Assembly: GCF_900543425.1 (NCBI RefSeq)
Contig: NZ_UQRQ01000002.1
Span: 158,041 to 222,040, forward strand
Length of the DNA stretch: 64,000 nt
Direction: 5' to 3'
Source: an uncultured Sanguibacteroides sp.
GTDB taxonomy: Bacteria > Bacteroidota > Bacteroidia > Bacteroidales > Marinifilaceae
The position numbers and the translations under genes were made by a program. The notes beneath the pieces are model-generated. The model had not been told where the DNA came from. It did not search any database and saw only the letters and a program-made list of their open reading frames with translations. Of this stretch, positions 59,441-64,000 are shown in pieces (position 1 is the first letter of the stretch; every line of letters begins with the position of its first letter).

Positions 59441-62350
59441 ATGAATAAAAAAGGGAATTTTGCAAAAACCGCATTGTTATGTGCATTGCTTTATGGACTT
59501 GCAGGGCCTACTTTCGTCGGTTGTAAAGATTACGACGACGATATAAAGAACCTGCAAACGCAGATCGACGCCAATAAAGAGGCTCTCGCTAAAATCAAAG
59601 ACTTGATTGACAAAGGAGCTGTCGTGACGAAAGTAGAGACCGATAATGAAGGAGGTATCTTCTTAACTTTATCCGATGGAACGAAACACCACATCACCAA
59701 AGGTGACAAGGGGGAAGACGGAGCCGAAGGACCGCAAGGTCTTCCGGGAGCAACGGGAACAAACGGTAAAACCCCGACGTTCTCTGTCATAGACGGAACC
59801 TTAGCTTACCAATTCGAAGGAGAAGATCCGGTAAAGATTGAAGGAGCAACCCTTCCCAATATAACCGTAGACGATTTTGTATTCACCTACGACGAAGAGG
59901 CCAACCAATTATTACTGAACGGTAATCCCGTGGCAACCTTACCACAAGGACCAGAAGGACCTGCCGGAAAAGGTGTGGTAAAATTCGAAATCATCGACGG
60001 ACACCTGTGGTGTACCTATACCGACGGTGAAAAAGCCGACCTTGGTCAGGTAAAAGGCAACGACGGCACGACCCCGGAGGTGCAAAACCCGAAATTCGAG
60101 TTCTCTATCGTGGACGGCAAACTGATGGTCAAAGACCTCAACAACCCGCAGGCACTACCCGTTGAAGCAGGTGACCTTAGCGGTATGTTCCAATTCGGAG
60201 CCGACGAAAACGGCAACTGGACCGTGAACGGGAAAATCGTTGGTCAAATCGCGCAAAGCGTGAAATTGACGGTGGTTAACGACGTGCTTTGCCTAAACGG
60301 TGTTGCCATCGATCCGGAAATCAGGATGAACAACAACATCTACATGATTAAAAACGCCAACGGAAGCATCACGATCAACATGCCGAAACAAGAAAACGAA
60401 ACCATCGTGTACGAGCAGGTAACTCTTCCGACCGTGGAAATGATGGGTGCCGCCCTGAGAAGCATCGCGTTCATTCCGACCAAATTAGGCGACACGGACG
60501 TGGAGATCAATACATTGAACACCTATGCCACCATTGATGAAATGGTAGCCGCTTCCGGTGGAGAGATTTTGGCTGGCAACAAGAACGTGGAAATGTTATT
60601 CCAGGTATATCCGACCACCTTCGACCTGACACAAGCAACATTGAAGTTCAATACCGAAGCTCCTATCGCGAGAGCTGCCGGCCCGGTTTTCGGAGCCCCG
60701 CTTATCGAAGCCGTTGCAGGAACTCCCGGTAAGTTCAAAGTAACGGTAGCCGTAGACGGTTTGGAACAAAATAAAGTATATCCCGTTTCCGTCGTGGTAA
60801 ATGACGAGATCACCTCTTCTTTTATCAAGATCGAAAATGCAGCCCCGTTGGCAAAAGCAGACGTGAACATCAAGACAATCGACGACGAGGGTGTTGTCGG
60901 CGCCGTACTTGCCAATACGCAAAGGAAACTAAAATACAACAATACTACCGGTATCAGTTACCAGTTAGCTGTTGTAAGAGATGCGGACGATGTTTTATTG
61001 AATAATTTAGGCTTCACAACCGGTATCGAATTGGCATTTGCCGATCCGGATGATCCGAACAACGCCTACTTCGAACTGGATCAGGCCAACCTGACGGTAA
61101 AAGCCAAAGCAACCAATACCCCGGCAGAAGCTCTTGAAAAAGAATGTAACGTCATTTTCTACGCTAAAAACGGAGCAAACTACATCACCTCCAGCGTCGA
61201 GATTCCTTATATCCTGAAAGACAAGGACGAAGATGTTCCGCCGACCCCGGGTACGATCCCGACTGTATTCACGGCGAACTTGTCCGCACAAAGAAATCTG
61301 GGCGTTGCTACAGATTTGACGACAGCTACAGGATGGAATTCCAATGCCATCGCCAACGAATTGGTTATCTCCGCGACAACCTTAGAGGGTTATACCTACG
61401 CCACCGTAGCCGGTGACGGAAAATATACCGTGGAGATCGAAGGAGCGACAGCAGGTGTAATAACCAACGCGGACTGGAACGTAACCAACGTAAGCGGTGT
61501 TCCCACGATCACGATCCCGGGAACGGCAGCAGTAGAGGATTACACCATCACGATCACCTACCAAAAAGATGCCAATACTAAAGTACAGGCTAAAGTGAAC
61601 CTGACCGTAACGGAAGAGGCTTCTACCTTGCAAAAAGTACCCGGATTCTGGACAGGAAACACGTTGAACATCAAAGGTAAGCAAAGTAATGCCGGAGCTA
61701 ATCCTCAAAACTGGGATATGAGTTTCGACCTGACAGAAGCCATGAAAGTAACGGCTCCTCAAACCTTAACATTCGAAGTTGACCCGGGCAATACTTACGC
61801 TGAAATAGACGCGGACGGTAAAACATTAAAATTAAAAGCTGCGGCATTTGATGCTGGAGACCTTAGCGCCCTCCAGGGAGTACAAGTGAAGGCAATCGTT
61901 AAGAACAGCGCAGATGCAGCAATTTACGAGGAAGAAATCGTTGTAAAATACGTGAACCCGTTAGGCAACTTCACTACAACAGATGGAGCCAAATTTATTG
62001 CTTACAATGCAACCGGAAACAACACGGTAGAGATTACCAAACAATTGTCCTTAAAGGCAATCGACGGTTTCGAACTTGTTAGCTCATCAAACGGTAAGAT
62101 CGACGCAACGAGTCCTTCCGTATTCGGCGGAACAACCGAAATTAAGGTATTCAATCACGGTACGTCAACCCCGGCAATCAACGTGGCAGTCGATGATGCA
62201 AACGGCTTGTTGACTTGGACCGTAGTCGATGGAGCTGTGTTCTCCGAGATCACGGTGGACGTAGTTGTGGCATACAACACGAAATACGGCAACCGCACGA
62301 TCACGATCCCGGTAACGATTAAACCGGCAAGTGAAGTGCCTGCACCTTAA
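59441..62350 (+). CDS. Large surface lipoprotein with collagen-like repeats (DUF4988-like N-terminus)
   Basis: The 969-residue protein has a signal peptide with lipobox and Cys28 (TFVGC), a short coiled coil (about 32-58), and eight Gly-X-Y triplets at about 88-111 (GDKGEDGAEGPQGLPGATG), then a second short GPEGPAG stretch near 168. The rest is beta-rich repeats rich in Thr, Ala, Val and Asn with no Cys. The N-terminal part resembles DUF4988 (PL29-lyase N-terminal) modules of Bacteroidetes lipoproteins. Codon use is GC-richer than its surroundings. A structural or adhesive surface role is likely; no enzymatic motif was seen. Confidence 0.8.
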   Translation: MNKKGNFAKTALLCALLYGLAGPTFVGCKDYDDDIKNLQTQIDANKEALAKIKDLIDKGAVVTKVETDNEGGIFLTLSDGTKHHITKGDKGEDGAEGPQGLPGATGTNGKTPTFSVIDGTLAYQFEGEDPVKIEGATLPNITVDDFVFTYDEEANQLLLNGNPVATLPQGPEGPAGKGVVKFEIIDGHLWCTYTDGEKADLGQVKGNDGTTPEVQNPKFEFSIVDGKLMVKDLNNPQALPVEAGDLSGMFQFGADENGNWTVNGKIVGQIAQSVKLTVVNDVLCLNGVAIDPEIRMNNNIYMIKNANGSITINMPKQENETIVYEQVTLPTVEMMGAALRSIAFIPTKLGDTDVEINTLNTYATIDEMVAASGGEILAGNKNVEMLFQVYPTTFDLTQATLKFNTEAPIARAAGPVFGAPLIEAVAGTPGKFKVTVAVDGLEQNKVYPVSVVVNDEITSSFIKIENAAPLAKADVNIKTIDDEGVVGAVLANTQRKLKYNNTTGISYQLAVVRDADDVLLNNLGFTTGIELAFADPDDPNNAYFELDQANLTVKAKATNTPAEALEKECNVIFYAKNGANYITSSVEIPYILKDKDEDVPPTPGTIPTVFTANLSAQRNLGVATDLTTATGWNSNAIANELVISATTLEGYTYATVAGDGKYTVEIEGATAGVITNADWNVTNVSGVPTITIPGTAAVEDYTITITYQKDANTKVQAKVNLTVTEEASTLQKVPGFWTGNTLNIKGKQSNAGANPQNWDMSFDLTEAMKVTAPQTLTFEVDPGNTYAEIDADGKTLKLKAAAFDAGDLSALQGVQVKAIVKNSADAAIYEEEIVVKYVNPLGNFTTTDGAKFIAYNATGNNTVEITKQLSLKAIDGFELVSSSNGKIDATSPSVFGGTTEIKVFNHGTSTPAINVAVDDANGLLTWTVVDGAVFSEITVDVVVAYNTKYGNRTITIPVTIKPASEVPAP

Positions 62351-62432
62351 AGAATAAAGAAGTTATGAAGATATAGCTTTAAATTCAGACCAATGCAACC
62401 ATTCGGGAGTTGTGCAAACTCTCGAACACGGG

Positions 62433-62465
62433 AAGGGGTACCTTTGTACCCCTTTCTTCATTTTT
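62433..62465 (+). terminator. Intrinsic terminator after the lipoprotein gene
   Basis: AAGGGGTAC (62433-62441) and GTACCCCTT (62446-62454) pair around CTTT, followed by TCTTCATTTTT. Confidence 0.88.
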
Positions 62466-62534
62466 ATGCATAATTATTTTCCCTTTTTGCATAATTATAG
62501 TGTTGATTTATACGATTTATCCTCTATTATGTAC

Positions 62535-62542
62535 TATTTTTG
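62535..62542 (+). promoter_or_regulatory. -7 promoter box (TATTTTTG) for the arginine deiminase-family gene
   Basis: An exact TAnnTTTG match lies 24 nt before the ATG at 62567; the in-frame TTG-type start at 62540 falls inside the box. Confidence 0.6.
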
Positions 62543-62566
62543 TGGTGTAAATCAAAAAAATACATT

Positions 62567-63859
62567 ATGTCTAAGATTGTTGAGGTAAATGTTCAATCCG
62601 AAATCGGTAAATTAAACGGAGTGATACTCCACACGCCGGGCGAAGAGGTGGAAAACATGACTCCTGAAAACGCTGGCAGAGCGCTCTACAGCGATATTTT
62701 AAATCTATCCATTGCAAAAAAAGAATACAAACAGCTTAGTGAAGTTTTGGGTAAACTGACCAAAACCTATCAGGTAAGAGATCTGTTGACAAACATTTTG
62801 AAGGACGACAAGATCAAGCAGACCGTGCTCGATCGAATCGAAAAAATCGAACCTTTTATCGCCGATGTTACCCCGAAAGGTTCCATCAAAGAGCGGTTAT
62901 TGGATGAAAATGCAGAAGACCTGGCCCGTCTGCTCATCGAGGGAGTGGAAATGACACGCGATACGCTGACCAAATTCCTGAACAAGGATTGGTACGACCT
63001 GCGTCCGCTGCATAACTTTTTCTTTACCCGTGACGCTTCCATGAGCATGTACAACGAGGTATTGATCGGTAAAATGGCTAACGCCGTACGCGATCGCGAA
63101 TCCGTGATCATGCAGTCGATCTTCGACTTCACCCCGGAATTCAAAACCCAAACCCTAAACCTCGATCCGGCCTGCAACGCGGCCAATCGTAAATGCACCA
63201 TCGAGGGGGGCGACGTGCTGATCGCACGGGACGACATCCTGGTCATCGGAAACGGCAGTCGCACCAATACCCACGCCATCGATATACTGATGAACGAATT
63301 CATCAGCCGCAAAGAAGAGCGGGTACAACACATCCTCGTGCAGGAACTCCCGCACGCCCCCGAATCCTTTATTCACTTGGATATGGTATTCACCTTCCTG
63401 GATCGGGACAAATGCATGGCGTACGAACCCCTCATCATGAGCCCGGGCAACTACCAGACCGTACACATCAAAATCCAGCACGGGAAACTGATCTCCATCC
63501 GCCGGGAAAAAAACCTGTTACACGCTTTGAAAAAATTAGGCATGGATCTGGAACCCGTGTTCTGCGGCGGCGAGGACGACACCTGGAATCAGGAACGCGA
63601 ACAATGGCATAGCGGTGCCAACTTTTTCTGCGTCGCTCCCGGTAAGGTAATCGGCTACGCCCGCAACAACTACACGGTAGATGCCATGAGTCAGGCCGGA
63701 TTCGAAATCATCCGGGCCAACGACGTCATCAACAACAAAACAGACCTGAAAAACTACGAAAAATACATGATCACCATCGAAGGCTCCGAACTCCCCCGCG
63801 GCGGCGGCGGTGCCCGTTGTATGACCATGCCCGTCAACCGCGACAACGTCGAATGGTAA
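62567..63859 (+). CDS. Arginine deiminase family protein
   Basis: From the ATG at 62567 the protein has 430 residues. It shows the guanidine-modifying fold with the ADI motifs NGVILHTPGEEVENM near the start, FFTRDASMSM, EGGDVLIA, HLDMVFTFLD with the catalytic His, and the C-terminal GGGGARCMTMPVNR carrying the nucleophilic Cys. ADI converts arginine to citrulline and ammonia. No ornithine carbamoyltransferase, carbamate kinase or antiporter gene is next to it, so a complete ADI pathway would need genes elsewhere. Confidence 0.9.
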   Translation: MSKIVEVNVQSEIGKLNGVILHTPGEEVENMTPENAGRALYSDILNLSIAKKEYKQLSEVLGKLTKTYQVRDLLTNILKDDKIKQTVLDRIEKIEPFIADVTPKGSIKERLLDENAEDLARLLIEGVEMTRDTLTKFLNKDWYDLRPLHNFFFTRDASMSMYNEVLIGKMANAVRDRESVIMQSIFDFTPEFKTQTLNLDPACNAANRKCTIEGGDVLIARDDILVIGNGSRTNTHAIDILMNEFISRKEERVQHILVQELPHAPESFIHLDMVFTFLDRDKCMAYEPLIMSPGNYQTVHIKIQHGKLISIRREKNLLHALKKLGMDLEPVFCGGEDDTWNQEREQWHSGANFFCVAPGKVIGYARNNYTVDAMSQAGFEIIRANDVINNKTDLKNYEKYMITIEGSELPRGGGGARCMTMPVNRDNVEW

Positions 63860-63866
63860 AAACACC

Positions 63867-63893
63867 AAAAGAGAGCTCCCGCTCTCTTTTTTT
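63867..63893 (+). terminator. Intrinsic terminator after the arginine deiminase-family gene
   Basis: AAAAGAGAGC and GCTCTCTTTT pair around TCCC and run into TTTTTTT. Confidence 0.93.
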
Positions 63894-63894
63894 A

Positions 63895-63923
63895 TAACCC
63901 ACAGGGACGGGTACAATGTGCTA
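63895..63923. repeat. 29-nt inverted-pair repeat, right member
   Basis: This is the exact reverse complement of 51094-51122. It starts immediately after the terminator of the arginine deiminase-family gene. The remaining 77 bases to the window end are AT-rich with no feature I can support. Confidence 0.95.
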
Positions 63924-64000
63924 TCAAACCAATATACCCCGATCTTCTCGCAAATTTTAAATTTTCTCCATCAATTAGCTTATTTATTATTATTTTAATT

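Overview
The window looks like chromosomal DNA of a Bacteroidales bacterium. Several genes are preceded by the Bacteroidetes -7 box TAnnTTTG, one with a TTTG box 20 nt upstream. There is no consistent Shine-Dalgarno pattern. The gene families (NusG-like polysaccharide antiterminator, DUF1573, lipoprotein with DUF4988-like N-terminus, zinc-ligand-less Tgt) fit that phylum. The Hdr-like Fe-S operon and the overall set suggest Odoribacteraceae (Butyricimonas/Odoribacter), but that family-level placement is inference.

Region 1 (1-18,010) is a surface polysaccharide (O-antigen or capsule) locus on the + strand, cut at its left end. It holds a flippase fragment, then a compact acyl-carrier module (AAC(3)-family acyltransferase, malonyl-CoA:ACP transferase, ACP, ketoacyl synthase III, SDR ketoreductase, PglD-like acyltransferase, metallo-beta-lactamase-fold hydrolase) and a Wzy-like polymerase. 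These are followed by WecC/WecB for UDP-ManNAcA, two GT4 glycosyltransferases, and an Fdt-type cassette (two ketoisomerases, N-acetyltransferase, aminotransferase) for a dTDP-3-amino-3,6-dideoxyhexose. The right end carries a GNAT enzyme, a polysaccharide deacetylase, a 4-ketosugar reductase-like protein and a WecA-like initiating transferase. Gene overlaps of 1-4 nt run through most of it.

Region 2 (18,009-28,125) is on the - strand and converges with region 1 on a perfect bidirectional terminator. In transcription order it has tgt, an LptF/LptG permease, an rRNA pseudouridine synthase with an arginine-rich extension, a PglF/CapD-like UDP-GlcNAc 4,6-dehydratase, a NusG-family antiterminator, a Wza-like SLBB export protein and a Wzz-like chain-length protein. 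The dehydratase, the reductase and the WecA homologue at the end of region 1 probably make and attach the first sugar.

Region 3 (28,354-45,890) is mostly housekeeping: dipeptidyl peptidase IV, PepD, acyl-CoA synthetase, an FAH-family protein, a nitroreductase, an AddB-like Fe-S nuclease/helicase, uridine kinase, topoisomerase IV (ParE/ParC), biotin ligase and rubrerythrin. Between the AddB-like gene and uridine kinase lies a 0.65-kb non-coding stretch made of a ~300-bp tandem duplication.

Region 4 (46,089-51,086) is a five-gene operon for a membrane-bound heterodisulfide-reductase-like electron-transfer complex. Region 5 (51,251-58,710) holds pdxA, pnp, rpsO, a DUF1573 protein and mutS2, with AATCAC-rich periodic repeats in the gaps. 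Region 6 (58,740-64,000) has an XRE regulator divergent from a 969-residue collagen-like surface lipoprotein with a well-formed promoter, then an arginine deiminase-family gene. I saw no tRNA, rRNA, CRISPR array or transposase gene.
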